From Christensenella sp. UBA7703 (GTDB taxonomy: Bacteria; Bacillota; Clostridia; Christensenellales; CAG-138): a DNA stretch of 64,000 bases. Below, in pieces: positions 32,509-41,166 of this stretch (position 1 is the first letter of the stretch; the number at the start of each line of letters is the position of its first letter). Made by a program: the position numbers and the translations under genes. Location of the stretch: assembly GCA_002482505.1 (NCBI GenBank), contig DLGD01000014.1, positions 86,618 through 150,617 of the forward strand. The letters are read 5' to 3'. The notes beneath the pieces were generated by a model. The model did no database searches. It was not told where the DNA came from and was given only the letters and a program-made list of their open reading frames with translations.

Positions 32509-34527
32509 TTATTCAACGTCTTGCAGCGCGTCGTAGCCTTCCTCACCCGTACGCACCTTGATGACATTCTCCACATCGTAGACGAAGATCTTGCCGTCTC
32601 CAATGTGCCCGGTATAGAGTACGCTCTTGGCGGTCTCGATGACGGTGCACACCGGAACCTTCGTGACCACGATCTCGACTTGCACCTTTGGCAGGAGGTT
32701 GACTTCGGTCTCAACGCCGCGATAGAATTCCGACTTGCCTTTCTGCATGCCGCAGCCAAGCACCTGGGTCACCGTCATACCGGTGACGCCGATCTCGTTC
32801 ATCGCGGTTTTCAGCGCCTCAAAGCGGCTTTGCTTGGTGATGATTTCCACCTTGGTGATCTTTACGTCGGAACCAACCACCTTGGCAGGTTTGCTGACAA
32901 GCTCGACGGGAACCGCCGCGTCGATGCCGACAGAATGCACGCCGGGCGCGGGTTGCTTATGGAACGGCACATAGTTGAACCGCCGGAGTTGCTTGATTTC
33001 CGCGTTGTCGGCGGAGTCATAGTCCAGCTCGCTCTGCACCAGTTGATTGTCCGGGTAGGCCAGAACGCCCATCTCGGGGAGATCGAGACCTTCCAGTTCC
33101 GCCTCCGGTGCGATGCGGATGCCCCAGATTTTATCGAGCACTTTGAAGAAGACAAAGGAGACGCCAAAGCCCCAGATGAAGAGCACCGCAACCGCGATAA
33201 GCTGCGCTAAAAACTGCGTTGCGTCGCCATAGAACAGCCCGCGCACGCCACCCGCAACGCCGTTGAAACCATCGCCATACTTTCCATCCGCAAACAGACC
33301 AAGCGCGAGGACACCCCAAAGTCCGTTGACACAGTGGACGGAAATTGCGCCGACCGGATCATCCAGCTTGAGTTTGCTTTCCACAAACGAGACGGAGGCG
33401 CATACGAGAAGCCCCGCCACAAGACCGATGAGAAACGAAGAGATTCCGTCTACAAAGGCGCATGGCGCGGTGATCGCGACAAGACCTGCAAGCGTGCCGT
33501 TTGCGGTCATGGAAGGATCGGGCTTGCCAAACTTGACCCACATATAAAACATCGCAACCAGACCACCGATTGCGCCTGCAATCATCGTGTTGGTGGCGAC
33601 GACGGAGAGCCGGAAGTCCGAAGAGTTGAGTGTGCTGCCCGCGTTAAACGAGAACCAGCAGAAGAAGAGGATGATTGTACCGATGATCGCCATCGGAATG
33701 TTGTGACCGGGGAAGGCGCGCGCCGTGCCATCTTTTTTGAATTTGCCGATGCGCGGGCCGATGACGATTGCACCGGCAAGCGCAATCATACCGCCCATCG
33801 AGTGCACAACCGCGCTGCCGGCAAAGTCCACAACGCCGTGGCCGAGGCCAAAGTTTGCGCCAAGGGTTGCCAGCCAGCCTCCACCCCAGACCCAGTTGCC
33901 AAAGAGCGGATAGAGCACCATCGAGATGAAGAAGGAAGTGATGACGACCGCGGAATATTTCACGCGCTCTGCCATAGCTCCGGTCGGAATCGTGACCGTG
34001 GTATCCATGAACACCATCTGGAAGAAGAAGAGCGCGTAGATGCCCGCGTCATACGTGCCGTTGAGCATGAAGCCCTTGTAGCCGAAGATACCGCCAAGAC
34101 CGGGGATTTTCACCATGGAATCCAGCGCGGCACCGCCACTGCCGAGGCCGGCCGCGCCGCCGCTGCCGCCCATCTGGAGCGCGAAGCCGACCAGAAAATA
34201 GCCGATTGCGCCGACAAGGAAGACCATAAAGTTCATAGTGATCGTGTGCGCCGCGTTTTTGCCGCGGCAGAAGCCCGTTTCCACCATCGCAAAGCCGCAT
34301 TGGAAGAAGAATACCATGAACGCGCAAATCATCACCCATGTGTAGTTTGCGCCAAAGTAGGCTTTGTTTGCCGTGGTTGCTACGTCGTTGAGCGTCTCTG
34401 TTTCGGTGGTAGCGATATATCCCGCACCGGTCGGGTCGGCTGCCGGGGATTGCATGGGGAAGAAGAGCAGAAGCACTCCTCCAACAAGGGCGAGAAGGAC
34501 AACGATGATAAAGATGGACTTTTTCAT
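32509..34527 (-). CDS. amt: Ammonium transporter (Amt) fused to a P-II signalling domain
   Basis: 672 aa. A signal-peptide-like N-terminus (1-28) and an 11-helix Amt domain, including CGFAMVETGF and the twin histidines in DFAGSAVVHSMGG and ISVHCVNGLWG, are followed by a C-terminal P-II domain (about 560-672). That domain has TVTQVLGCGMQKG, the T-loop SEFYRGVETEV and TGHIGDGKIFVY. P-II proteins normally bind Amt as separate trimers to gate ammonium entry; here sensor and channel are one chain. The position of the uridylylated Tyr51 in E. coli GlnB is Thr here (RGVET instead of RGAEY), so control is probably by nucleotide and 2-oxoglutarate binding only (inference). Confidence 0.93.
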   Translation of the reverse strand: MKKSIFIIVVLLALVGGVLLLFFPMQSPAADPTGAGYIATTETETLNDVATTANKAYFGANYTWVMICAFMVFFFQCGFAMVETGFCRGKNAAHTITMNFMVFLVGAIGYFLVGFALQMGGSGGAAGLGSGGAALDSMVKIPGLGGIFGYKGFMLNGTYDAGIYALFFFQMVFMDTTVTIPTGAMAERVKYSAVVITSFFISMVLYPLFGNWVWGGGWLATLGANFGLGHGVVDFAGSAVVHSMGGMIALAGAIVIGPRIGKFKKDGTARAFPGHNIPMAIIGTIILFFCWFSFNAGSTLNSSDFRLSVVATNTMIAGAIGGLVAMFYMWVKFGKPDPSMTANGTLAGLVAITAPCAFVDGISSFLIGLVAGLLVCASVSFVESKLKLDDPVGAISVHCVNGLWGVLALGLFADGKYGDGFNGVAGGVRGLFYGDATQFLAQLIAVAVLFIWGFGVSFVFFKVLDKIWGIRIAPEAELEGLDLPEMGVLAYPDNQLVQSELDYDSADNAEIKQLRRFNYVPFHKQPAPGVHSVGIDAAVPVELVSKPAKVVGSDVKITKVEIITKQSRFEALKTAMNEIGVTGMTVTQVLGCGMQKGKSEFYRGVETEVNLLPKVQVEIVVTKVPVCTVIETAKSVLYTGHIGDGKIFVYDVENVIKVRTGEEGYDALQDVE

Positions 34528-34608
34528 AAAATTACCTCCCGTTATTTTGCAAACTTGATTGTTTGAAAGAACCTTGTTTCTGTAAGCGGGATGGATGAAG
34601 CGGCCGCA

Positions 34609-34911
34609 TCAGGAACGCGGCTTCTTTGCCTTGCGGAAATTCTCCCAGGAGAACCCGGCGGATTTCATCACCTCTTGCCGGAGCTTGGAGAGGGACATAA
34701 GATACCGAATGCCGAGAAAGAGGATCACCATCCCGAAGACAAAGCCGGGAATCGTGGACGACATCACCTGCATCTGCACGTTGCAGATTGCGCTGTAGGC
34801 GCAAAAACCAGCGCCGAGCAGCATGATCACAACCGACAATACATAGAGAATAATGATCATGGCGGCTTTCCCCTTCGCCGTGGGTGGATTGGCTGTCACT
34901 GTATGCACCAT
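34609..34911 (-). CDS. Small two-helix membrane protein upstream of amt
   Basis: 100 aa with hydrophobic segments at about 18-42 and 53-70 and a basic C-terminal tail (KLRQEVMKSAGFSWENFRKAKKPRS). I do not recognise a family. GGTAGGAGG precedes the ATG at 34911. It is the first gene behind the amt promoter and leader, 81 nt before amt, so it probably functions with the ammonium transporter or shares its regulation. Confidence 0.65.
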   Translation of the reverse strand: MVHTVTANPPTAKGKAAMIIILYVLSVVIMLLGAGFCAYSAICNVQMQVMSSTIPGFVFGMVILFLGIRYLMSLSKLRQEVMKSAGFSWENFRKAKKPRS

Positions 34912-34977
34912 TTTTATTCAACCTCCTACCGACCTTTTCTCAAACGAGGATTCCGGGATCAATCGATATTACTTTCT

Positions 34978-35006
34978 CCCAAACAGCCGAAAACGCCTTT
35001 GTTTGG
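34978..35006 (-). promoter_or_regulatory. Second hairpin in the amt leader
   Basis: CCAAACA pairs with TGTTTGG and the inner GCCG/CGCC can extend the stem around an AAAA loop. With the hairpin nearer the promoter it makes a two-stem leader. ANTAR-type antitermination of nitrogen genes uses two stems, but I cannot confirm the required loop bases. Confidence 0.4.
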
Positions 35007-35023
35007 CATCATTTGGATCAAGC

Positions 35024-35064
35024 AAAAGCAAAGGCGCTCCGGGGAAGCCCCAAAGCGCCTTTGC
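35024..35064 (-). terminator. Terminator-like hairpin in the amt leader
   Basis: Stem GCAAAGGCGCT (35028-35038) / AGCGCCTTTGC (35054-35064) with an inner GGGG/CCCC pair. On the minus strand it is followed by TTTTGCTT. It begins only about 4 nt after the predicted transcription start, so it probably acts as an attenuator. Confidence 0.6.
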
Positions 35065-35074
35065 TGATGGAAAA

Positions 35075-35103
35075 GTTATATATGATATACAAAAACTTGT
35101 CAA
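35075..35103 (-). promoter_or_regulatory. SigA-type promoter of the amt locus
   Basis: On the minus strand: perfect TTGACA (35098-35103), 17-nt spacer, TATAAC (35075-35080). Confidence 0.75.
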
Positions 35104-35224
35104 GGGAATCTTTTATATGGAGTTATGCTAAAAGAAGTTTTGTGATCAACAACGAAGAAGCGTAGCTCCTAATTGCTGAAAAAAGCCAATCAACTCCATT
35201 TTTTTGCTTCAATGAACCAAAGCA

Positions 35225-35815
35225 TTACAGCCGCGGGATTTGCCCCGGCTCGGCCTTCTTTTGCTTTGGATTGATGCGGATATTGCCGATAGCGATCAGA
35301 ACATAGCCGATGATGAGGGACAAGATGATTCCTTTCAGCACGTCCGGCTCGGCAAGGTAAAGAGGAACGCTGCGGATTGCTTCTCCAACCGTCACTCCGT
35401 AGGATTCGTGGAAGTTGCGATAGATGGAGACCGCGAGCCCGAGATATTCGCTCGCAATCGGCATCATGAGCGCAACGATGGTGGAGAGAATTTCACCGCG
35501 CCGGTCGATGCCACCCGCGAGTTTTGTGTAGCCAAAGATGGCCCCGCGAATCATCAGCCAGCCGCAGATGCCCGCGATAAAACCCACTTGACCCAGTATG
35601 ACCCAGGCGAGAACGCCGGGGATACTGCCGAGCAGCGCGCCGATAAGACCGGGGAGCACAGGGTAGGAACTCTTCTCTGCAGAAAGCTGCCCCAAGATCA
35701 TCTCCGTCGAGAAGGGTGTGGCGGTTGAAGCGGGCTGTTCGTCCGGTGAAAGCTGTGCCGAGGTATCTAAGGATGGTTCAGACGGGGAAGAAAGAAGGGT
35801 TTCCGGTTCGTTCAT
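35225..35815 (-). CDS. Hypothetical membrane protein
   Basis: 196 aa. A Ser/Pro/Thr-rich N-terminal half (1-50) is followed by about four hydrophobic helices (LPGLIGALLGSIPGVLAWVILG, GFIAGICGWLMIRGAIFGY, ILSTIVALMMPIASEYLGLAV and GIILSLIIGYVLIAIGNI). I do not recognise a named family, although similar small clostridial proteins often pair a disordered start with such a helical core. AAGGAAT precedes ATG 35815; a longer form starting at 35929 has no ribosome site. The gene stands alone between the amt leader and the eno promoter region. Confidence 0.6.
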   Translation of the reverse strand: MNEPETLLSSPSEPSLDTSAQLSPDEQPASTATPFSTEMILGQLSAEKSSYPVLPGLIGALLGSIPGVLAWVILGQVGFIAGICGWLMIRGAIFGYTKLAGGIDRRGEILSTIVALMMPIASEYLGLAVSIYRNFHESYGVTVGEAIRSVPLYLAEPDVLKGIILSLIIGYVLIAIGNIRINPKQKKAEPGQIPRL

Positions 35816-36011
35816 TGCTTTGTATTCCTTTCGATGCACTGGGAAATCCGCGGATCCTTTACGCGTTCGTATAGTAGATACGGCTATCATAACCAAAAAA
35901 CGCGATAGATTCAAGCGATTTTTGTGCAAGCGTGTCGCGGGGCAAAAACAGAAAACCCGAGTGGAGATTGTAACTTTGTCGCAAAATTCTGTTGATGCGT
36001 GACGCTGTCGC

Positions 36012-36039
36012 TTGACAATTCAGACAATTGTGCTACGTT
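36012..36039 (+). promoter_or_regulatory. Promoter of enolase
   Basis: Perfect TTGACA (36012-36017), 16-nt spacer, TACGTT (36034-36039) with an extended TG at 36031-36032. The start codon is 75 nt further on. Confidence 0.65.
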
Positions 36040-36114
36040 GTATTTATTAAGATCGAATACCCCAATGCGGGGCAAAGACAGGACAACATCGTCAGAAAGT
36101 TGAGGTTTGAATAG

Positions 36115-37437
36115 ATGAGCCAGCAGACAATTTCCAAGATTGTAGCAAGAGAGATTCTCGATTCGCGCGGCAACCCCACGGTTGAAGCAGAGGTGACCAC
36201 CAGCGGCGGCGTGGTCGGTTGGGCTGCCGTTCCCTCCGGCGCGTCCACGGGCGCGTATGAGGCGCTGGAACTGCGAGACGGCGACAAGAGCCGCTATCAG
36301 GGCAAGGGTGTGCAAAAAGCGGTCAAGAACGTGCATACGATGCTTGCGCCCAAGCTTGTCGGCATGGACGTGACGGGTCAGCGAGAGATCGACTACAAGA
36401 TGCTCGCCATCGACGGCACGGCGGACAAGAGCAAGGTTGGTGCAAACGGCATTCTTGCGGTTTCGCTCGCGGTCGCAAACGCCGCGGCAAAGACGCTCGA
36501 TCTGCCGCTGTATCGCTACATCGGCGGGGTGAACGCGCATGTTCTGCCTGTGCCGATGATGAACGTGATCAACGGCGGAAAGCACGCGGACAACAACATC
36601 TCCAGTCAGGAATTCATGATTATGCCTGTCGGTGCGCCTTCGTTTGCCGAAGGTTTGCGCTGGGGTGCGGAAGTGTTCCACACGCTCAAGGGAATTCTGC
36701 ACAAGAAAAACCTGAGCACCTCCGTCGGCGACGAGGGCGGCTTTGCACCGAACCTTTCCGGCGAAGAGGAAGCGCTCGAAACCCTGTTGGAAGCCATATC
36801 AAAGGCAGGATTTGTGCCCGGCAAGGACTTTATGCTCGCCATGGACGCCGCCAGCACCGAGATGTTTGACGAGGCGAAGAAGGCAGGCAAAGAGGGAAGC
36901 TATCTATTCTGGAAGACCGGCGCGCTCAAGACGCGGGATCAGATGATTCGCTATTGGGCAGATCTCTCCGCGAAGTATCCCATCATTTCGATTGAAGACG
37001 GGTTGGCCGAGGAGGACTGGGACGGTTGGAAGCAGCTTCGGAAGGAACTGGGCGACAAGATTCAACTCGTGGGCGACGACCTGCTCGTGACCAACACCAA
37101 GCGCCTTGCGCGGAGCATTGAGGAGGAGAGCGTTAACTCAATTCTCATCAAGGTCAACCAGATCGGCTCTCTCACTGAGACGCTGGAAGCCATCGAGATG
37201 GCGCAACGCGCGGGCTTCACCGCCGTGACCTCGCACCGCTCCGGCGAGACGGAGGACACGACGATTGCAGATATCGCGGTTGCGACCAACTCCGGGCAGA
37301 TCAAGACCGGCGCGCCTTCGCGGACGGATCGCGTTGCGAAATACAACCGCCTGCTTCGCATCGAAGATCAGCTTGGTTCTGCCGCCGTCTATGCGGGCAA
37401 GAATGCCTTTGGCAAGATCGGCAAGCGAATCGGATAA
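36115..37437 (+). CDS. eno: Enolase
   Basis: 440 aa. Converts 2-phosphoglycerate to phosphoenolpyruvate in glycolysis. Motifs: ILDSRGNPTVEAEV, PSGASTGAYEALELRD, GGKHADNNISSQEFMIMP, VGDEGGFAPN with the general acid Glu, DGLAEEDWDGW, VGDDLLVTN, ILIKVNQIGSLTET with catalytic Lys, and SHRSGETEDTTIAD. Monocistronic, with its own promoter and terminator. Its product PEP is a substrate of the aroF and aroA enzymes encoded upstream. Confidence 0.98.
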   Translation: MSQQTISKIVAREILDSRGNPTVEAEVTTSGGVVGWAAVPSGASTGAYEALELRDGDKSRYQGKGVQKAVKNVHTMLAPKLVGMDVTGQREIDYKMLAIDGTADKSKVGANGILAVSLAVANAAAKTLDLPLYRYIGGVNAHVLPVPMMNVINGGKHADNNISSQEFMIMPVGAPSFAEGLRWGAEVFHTLKGILHKKNLSTSVGDEGGFAPNLSGEEEALETLLEAISKAGFVPGKDFMLAMDAASTEMFDEAKKAGKEGSYLFWKTGALKTRDQMIRYWADLSAKYPIISIEDGLAEEDWDGWKQLRKELGDKIQLVGDDLLVTNTKRLARSIEEESVNSILIKVNQIGSLTETLEAIEMAQRAGFTAVTSHRSGETEDTTIADIAVATNSGQIKTGAPSRTDRVAKYNRLLRIEDQLGSAAVYAGKNAFGKIGKRIG

Positions 37438-37451
37438 TATTCATACGAATG

Positions 37452-37487
37452 CAAAGCCCCGAAACCACTCGGTTTCGGGGCTTTTTT
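37452..37487 (+). terminator. Terminator of enolase
   Basis: 14-bp stem AAAGCCCCGAAACC/GGTTTCGGGGCTTT around ACTC, ending in a T-run. Confidence 0.9.
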
Positions 37488-37500
37488 ACGCATCAAACGT

Positions 37501-38151
37501 TCAATCTGCGGCAAGGCCGAGTATCGAAAGCACGTCTAGCGGAGTCGGCGGATAGTAGTCCGCCGGGATGGTGACATCCGTCGTGCCCCAAACAGCCAGC
37601 GCACCCTTTGCGCCCGCCGCGGCGGCGCACTGCATATCATACGGCGCATCGCCGAGAAAAAGAATCTCAGCAGGCTGAATGCCAAAGTGGTCTGCCGCAT
37701 AGAGAAGCGGGTCAGCGGCGGGTTTTGGGTTTGCGACATCGTCCGCACAGACGGCGAGGTCAAAGTAGTGCGCCAAGCCGTATTTATGGAAATGATCTTC
37801 AAACAGATCGCGTCCTTGCGATGTTGCAACACCAAGCGGCAATCCCGCGTTTTGAATCGCGGAAAGCAGCGTGTGTATTCCCTCAAACGGTTTGTTTTCG
37901 CCCGCCAGAGGCGCGTAATACTTGCTCCAAGTGCGGAGTGTCAGCTCCCAATCCGGAAGGGTAAACAAATCGTTAAGCGCAGAGCTGGGCAACCCCAGCA
38001 TCTTGCGCAGATACTCCGGCGGGTGGCGTCCGCCGCCTGTGTCCGCAACGGCGCGCTCCAGCGTGAGGATCAGGTTCGGCGCGGAGTCGATCAAACACGC
38101 GTCAATATCAAACATGACTGCTTTGCAGTTTTTCATCGGCATCGTTTTCAT
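37501..38151 (-). CDS. HAD-superfamily phosphatase, Gph/phosphoglycolate-like
   Basis: 216 aa. Motif I reads MFDIDACLIDS (Asp15 and Asp17 kept, but the usual DGT is DAC). Motif II is in GVATSQGRD, motif III is Lys in ANPKPAADPL, motif IV is FLGDAPYDM. A helical cap lies between motif I and II (about 25-95). The essential aspartates are all present, so the protein should be active, but Cys replaces the conserved Thr. The substrate is unknown; phosphoglycolate or a sugar phosphate is likely. It is convergent with eno. The start is uncertain, as ATG 38136 is also possible. Confidence 0.82.
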   Translation of the reverse strand: MKTMPMKNCKAVMFDIDACLIDSAPNLILTLERAVADTGGGRHPPEYLRKMLGLPSSALNDLFTLPDWELTLRTWSKYYAPLAGENKPFEGIHTLLSAIQNAGLPLGVATSQGRDLFEDHFHKYGLAHYFDLAVCADDVANPKPAADPLLYAADHFGIQPAEILFLGDAPYDMQCAAAAGAKGALAVWGTTDVTIPADYYPPTPLDVLSILGLAAD

Positions 38152-38207
38152 ACGATGGGAACTGTATCAGCTTTTTGGATGCAGGTCAACCCGAATAGTC
38201 GGGTTCT

Positions 38208-38247
38208 GGCAAAAAAACAAGGGGCTGCCATTTCCAGACAGCCCCAA
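38208..38247 (-). terminator. Terminator of the mgl operon
   Basis: Stem GGGGCTG (38221-38227) / CAGCCCC with an 11-nt loop. On the minus strand it is followed by TTGTTTTTTT. Confidence 0.8.
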
Positions 38248-38266
38248 GGAGTGAATACTCTGGTTT

Positions 38267-38464
38267 TTAGAAAGCGCCGCGGCCTTTGAGTGTGCCGATG
38301 ACGAGCGCCGCGATCAGAAGGATGAACAGCACCGCGATGATGATATTGAGCGACTTGACGGTCAACGGGACGCGCGCAAGCAGCTTTTCATACCAACCCT
38401 CTTTGGCCTGCGTGATTGGGTCGGGACGCTTTCCGTCCCATTGATTGCCGTTCTGCTGCTCCAT
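38267..38464 (-). CDS. 65-aa single-span membrane protein coupled to mglC
   Basis: Residues 1-37 are polar (GWYEKLLARVPLTVKS just before the membrane), then one helix (about 38-59, LNIIIAVLFILLIAALVIGTL). It starts 5 nt after the mglC stop with AACCCGTATGG, so translation is probably coupled to the permease. Similar small proteins occur behind sugar permease genes in Clostridia, but I know no assigned function. It could be an accessory subunit of the transporter (inference). Confidence 0.7.
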   Translation of the reverse strand: MEQQNGNQWDGKRPDPITQAKEGWYEKLLARVPLTVKSLNIIIAVLFILLIAALVIGTLKGRGAF

Positions 38465-38469
38465 ACGGG

Positions 38470-39462
38470 TTACCGCTTGGCGACATACTTGCGGATGTCG
38501 AGCGCGACGGCGATGATGATGACGATACCTTGCACGATGTAGGTGTATGAGGTTTCAACACCCATGAACTGCATCGCGATCTTCAAGAGTTCAAACACCA
38601 GAACGCCGATGAGGATGCCGCTGATGCGGCCGACGCCGCCGTTGGTGGAAACACCGCCGATGGTGCAGCCCGCGATGGCCTCCAGTTCATAGCCCATGCC
38701 CATGTTGACCGACGCGCCGCCGGATTTTGCGCCGAGCAGGAACCCCGCAACGCCATACATCAAGCCCGCTGTCATATAGATCACAAGCTTGGTTTTGACC
38801 GTGTTGATGCCCGAGACTTCCGCAGAGTTTTCGTTTCCGCCGATGGCATACATGTATTTGCCGTGCGGTGTCTTGTTGTAGACAAACCACATGATGACAC
38901 CGACGACCAGCGCGATCAGCCCGAGGTAGGGAAGAAGCTGAATGCCGAAGATGGAGCCGTTGGAGATGCTGGTGTAGTCTTTGCGAAGGCCGCCGATGGG
39001 CTGCGCACCGGTGAAGACGAGGCACGCGCCGTAGACGATGGTCTGCATGCCGAGCGTTGCGATGAACGGCGGCACATTGAGCAGCGAGATGACAAGACCG
39101 TTGAGGAGGCCGATCAGAACGGAGACGATGATCACGCCCAGAAGGACCACAAGCATCGGTAGCTCGCCAATATTGGGATAGACCTTTGCGGAATAATCCG
39201 AAGCCTGCATGAATGTTGCCGCGATGCAGGCGGCGAGGCCCACCGTGCGGCCCGCGGAAAGGTCGGTACCCTTCGTGATCAAGCAACCGGAGACGCCGAC
39301 CGCGATGATGAAGCGAACAGCGGTGTTGCTGATCAGGTTTTTAAAATTGTACATCGAAAAGAACGTGGGGCGCAGGATGCCGACCACGATCGCGGCTCCG
39401 ATCATGAAGATGATCATCGCATTGTTGAGCAGGAAATTACCAACAGACTTTTTTTCTTTCAT
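38470..39462 (-). CDS. mglC: Galactose/methylgalactoside-type ABC transporter permease
   Basis: 330 aa with about 8-10 membrane helices and the BPD_transp_2 pattern of sugar permeases: GVSGCLITKGTDLSAGRTVGLAACIAAT, NGLVISLLNVPPFIATLGMQTIVYG, and the C-terminal EAIAGCTIGGVSTNGGVGRISGILIGVLVFELL. It forms the channel used with the ATPase and binding protein encoded upstream. The ATG at 39462 follows GGAGGGTTAC and is preferred to a start five codons earlier. Confidence 0.92.
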   Translation of the reverse strand: MKEKKSVGNFLLNNAMIIFMIGAAIVVGILRPTFFSMYNFKNLISNTAVRFIIAVGVSGCLITKGTDLSAGRTVGLAACIAATFMQASDYSAKVYPNIGELPMLVVLLGVIIVSVLIGLLNGLVISLLNVPPFIATLGMQTIVYGACLVFTGAQPIGGLRKDYTSISNGSIFGIQLLPYLGLIALVVGVIMWFVYNKTPHGKYMYAIGGNENSAEVSGINTVKTKLVIYMTAGLMYGVAGFLLGAKSGGASVNMGMGYELEAIAGCTIGGVSTNGGVGRISGILIGVLVFELLKIAMQFMGVETSYTYIVQGIVIIIAVALDIRKYVAKR

Positions 39463-39551
39463 GTAACCCTCCGTCAATCAGCAGGCAAGGCACGCGGCCA
39501 GCTCTGAAATACTTGCAATAAATAACATATTGAAATGATGGATGTAACCCG

Positions 39552-41066
39552 TCAGGAGGCAAAGCGCGTGGCCAGCTCCATGATGGTCTCCTGATTCATG
39601 TCCTTGCCGTCGACAACGCCGGTCACCCGGCCGTCGCACATGACCATGATGCGATCCGCCATGCCGATGAGCTCCGGCATCTCTGAACTGATCATGATGA
39701 TGCTCTTGCCCTGCTTGGCAAGCTCGGCGATGATGCAGTAGATTTCATACTTTGCGCCGACGTCAATGCCGCGCGTCGGTTCGTCCATAATCAGCACATC
39801 CGGATCGTTTGCCAGCCAGCGGCTGATGATGACCTTTTGCTGGTTTCCGCCGGAGAGGGACTGAATCTGCGTCTTGATGGACGGCGTCTTGATGCTGAGT
39901 TTTTTGACGTTGTCCTTGACCAACTGGGCAATCTTTTTGTCGTTGAGCATGGTGCGCATGATCAAATACTGCGAAAGAGAGGCGACAGAGACGTTGTCCG
40001 AAACGCTTAGAACACCAAAGATTCCGCTGCCGCGCCGGTCTTCTGTCAGGAGCGCGATTCCGTTTTCAATCGCATTTTTCGGTCGCGTGATTCTGAGATG
40101 CTTGCCAAGATAGGTGATGGTTCCGCGTTCACTTGCGCGAAGGCCGAAAATACCCTCCATCAGCTCGGTCCGCTGCGCACCGACGAGGCCGGAAACGCCA
40201 AGGATCTCTCCTTTTTTCAGCTCGAAATTCACATCGCGGAACGACTTTGGATGGATGGAGGTGAAGTCCTCCACCTTGAGAATGACATCTCCGGGCACAT
40301 TTTCGCGCTTTGGATAGAGGTTTGTGAGTTCTCTGCCGACCATCTTCGTGATGATGAGGTCGGTTGTGAGTTCGCGGCTGGGCCACGTACCGATGTATTT
40401 GCCATCCCGCATGATGGTGACTTCGTCCGAAATTCGGAGAATTTCGTCCATCTTGTGGGAGATATAGATGATCGAGCAGCCGTTCTTTTTGAGTCGCTCA
40501 ATGATGGAAAACAGCGTTTCCACCTCATTTTGCGTCAGCGAAGAGGTCGGCTCGTCCATGATGACGATCTTTGCGTTGGCGGAGACGGCTTTTGCGATCT
40601 CGACCAGCTGCATCTGGGAGACCGAGAGAGAGCCGAGCTTCGCCTTCGGGTCAAAGTTCAGGCCGAGGCCCTTGAGCAGGGTTCCGGTCTGTTCAAACAT
40701 CTTTTTATGATCCACGGTCTTGATCAGACCGAGAAATTTCTTCTCCGGATAGCGCCCGCAATAGATATTCTCCGCGATTGGGCGCTCGGGAATCGGTTGG
40801 AGTTCCTGATGCACCATCGCGATGCCTTTTTGCAGCGCGTCGAATGGGTTTTCGATTTTGACGGATTCGCCGTTATAGACGATCTCGCCTTCGTCCATCT
40901 TATACACGCCGAAGAGGCATTTCATCAGCGTGGACTTGCCCGCGCCGTTTTCACCCATCAGTGCGTGGACGGTACCGGGTCTTAGGTGTAGCTGTGCGTT
41001 GTCAAGCGCTTTTACGCCCGGAAAGGACTTGCACACACCTTTCATCTCAAGCACGTATTCCTGCAT
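39552..41066 (-). CDS. mglA: Galactose/ribose-type ABC transporter ATP-binding protein
   Basis: 504 aa with two ABC domains in tandem, as in MglA/RbsA. The first has GENGAGKST (Walker A), LSVSQMQLVEIAKAV and IVIMDEPTSSL (Walker B). The second has the degenerate GLVGAQRTEL loop, LSGGNQQKVIISRWL and VLIMDEPTRGIDVGAK. It energises sugar uptake with the MglC permease. The ATG at 41066 is chosen from the homologous N-terminus MQEYVLEMKGVCKSFPGV; the upstream extension is not protein-like. Confidence 0.95.
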   Translation of the reverse strand: MQEYVLEMKGVCKSFPGVKALDNAQLHLRPGTVHALMGENGAGKSTLMKCLFGVYKMDEGEIVYNGESVKIENPFDALQKGIAMVHQELQPIPERPIAENIYCGRYPEKKFLGLIKTVDHKKMFEQTGTLLKGLGLNFDPKAKLGSLSVSQMQLVEIAKAVSANAKIVIMDEPTSSLTQNEVETLFSIIERLKKNGCSIIYISHKMDEILRISDEVTIMRDGKYIGTWPSRELTTDLIITKMVGRELTNLYPKRENVPGDVILKVEDFTSIHPKSFRDVNFELKKGEILGVSGLVGAQRTELMEGIFGLRASERGTITYLGKHLRITRPKNAIENGIALLTEDRRGSGIFGVLSVSDNVSVASLSQYLIMRTMLNDKKIAQLVKDNVKKLSIKTPSIKTQIQSLSGGNQQKVIISRWLANDPDVLIMDEPTRGIDVGAKYEIYCIIAELAKQGKSIIMISSEMPELIGMADRIMVMCDGRVTGVVDGKDMNQETIMELATRFAS

Positions 41067-41107
41067 TTGTTTGTATTCCCCTTGTTCGCGTTGATCCGTT
41101 GATATGA

Positions 41108-41142
41108 GGAATTGCGTGCGGCATGAATCCGCACGCAATTCC
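41108..41142 (-). promoter_or_regulatory. Hairpin between mglB and mglA
   Basis: Perfect 14-bp stem GGAATTGCGTGCGG/CCGCACGCAATTCC with a 7-nt loop and no U-tract. Such stems between a binding-protein gene and its ATPase gene often protect the upstream mRNA so that binding protein is made in excess. Confidence 0.65.
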
Positions 41143-41166
41143 CATTGTTTCGTGTGTAAAAAACGC

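Noticed and set aside
33334..34566. 410-aa plus-strand ORF opposite amt
   Set aside because: A shadow reading of the Amt gene with no domain features.
40098..40985. 295-aa plus-strand ORF opposite mglA
   Set aside because: A shadow of a well-recognised ATPase gene.
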